Part shown: positions 63,892 to 64,000 of the stretch, piece after piece
Layout of the letters: each line of letters starts with the position of its first letter
How positions within the stretch are numbered: position 1 is the stretch's first letter
Origin: Bacteroides faecalis
GTDB taxonomy: Bacteria; Bacteroidota; Bacteroidia; Bacteroidales; Bacteroidaceae
Length of the DNA: 64,000 nucleotides
Direction: 5' to 3'
Assembly: GCF_003865075.1 (NCBI RefSeq)
Contig: NZ_BHWB01000003.1
Coordinates: 248,001-312,000, forward strand
Position numbers and translations under genes: made by a program
The notes under the pieces: model-generated
What the model was told of the DNA's origin: nothing
The model's database searches: none
Seen by the model: only the letters and a program-made list of their open reading frames with translations

Positions 63892-64000
63892 TTATTTAGT
63901 TAAAAAACTCAAGTAACTACTCAGACAAGCCTTCAACATGGCATCCACACCCACTGATGTGATTGTACCACCGGAAATACCGTCTACCTGATAATCAGGT
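63892..64000 (-). CDS. nqrC: Na+-translocating NADH:quinone reductase subunit C (C-terminal end only)
   Basis: Only the last 35 codons are inside the window (VDGISGGTITSVGVDAM to LSFLTK, stop at 63892-63894). The segment GISGGTITS is the site where NqrC carries covalently bound FMN on a Thr. It is 21 nt upstream of nqrD, in the normal nqr gene order. Confidence 0.9.
   Translation of the reverse strand, partial: PDYQVDGISGGTITSVGVDAMLKACLSSYLSFLTK

Overview
The window looks like chromosome of a gut Bacteroides (B. thetaiotaomicron group). The grounds are a SusC/SusD pair with a FecR/ECF sigma locus, the Bacteroides -7 promoter box (TAnnTTTG) ahead of many genes, weak Shine-Dalgarno sites, an Nqr sodium pump, and several families typical of Bacteroidetes (DUF4923, DUF1573, HYC_CC_PP, PorV/PorQ-like). 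Most of it is housekeeping; one accessory, partly decayed stretch lies at about 19.8-27.0 kb.

Layout. 0-6.6 kb: SusD (cut by the window edge), SusC with an N-terminal STN domain, FecR anti-sigma and a divergent ECF sigma gene, a trans-envelope nutrient-sensing unit. 6.6-15.1 kb: an AddAB-type helicase-nuclease pair whose two genes are separated by a radical-SAM activase and two paralogous TonB-C proteins that share a nearly identical cysteine-rich N-terminal module. 15.2-19.8 kb: a receiver-first histidine kinase, UDP-glucuronate decarboxylase, and a three-gene IbrA/IbrB/acetyltransferase operon. 19.8-27.0 kb: an IS4-type transposase remnant, a two-domain glycosyltransferase ending at an in-frame TGA, a frameshifted LanC-like gene, an unrecognised 331-residue protein, a TonB-C/TPR protein, an integrase stub and tRNA-Asp. 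27.2-34.2 kb: aminotransferase, YqgE, GNAT, RecR, a sodium:solute symporter, EngB, DUF4923 and DUF1573. 34.3-40.4 kb: OPT peptide transporter, a fused esterase-DUF1460 amidase, a PorV/PorQ-like barrel, LipB and an AraC regulator. 40.5-46.1 kb: a copper/heavy-metal module (CopA, HMA protein, TonB receptor, HYC_CC_PP protein). 46.1-54.1 kb: DUF3298 lipoprotein, RsmG, MBL hydrolase, GcvP, nitroreductase, a HpaII-type restriction enzyme without a methylase, and YigZ. 54.1-55.2 kb: 1.1 kb without a gene, holding two unrelated 22-bp tandem-repeat arrays and a long hairpin. 55.2-64 kb: the serC-serA-DUF1015 cluster, a DbpA-like RNA helicase, and nqrC(partial)-D-E-F.

The observations most worth following are the two 22-bp arrays at 54.3 and 55.0 kb, the IbrA/IbrB/acetyltransferase operon, the radical-SAM plus cysteine-module TonB pair inside the AddAB operon, the orphan HpaII enzyme, the palindrome over the metal-receptor promoter, and five genes whose promoter box lies only 4-8 nt before the start codon. 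All family assignments come from reading the sequence; no database search was run.
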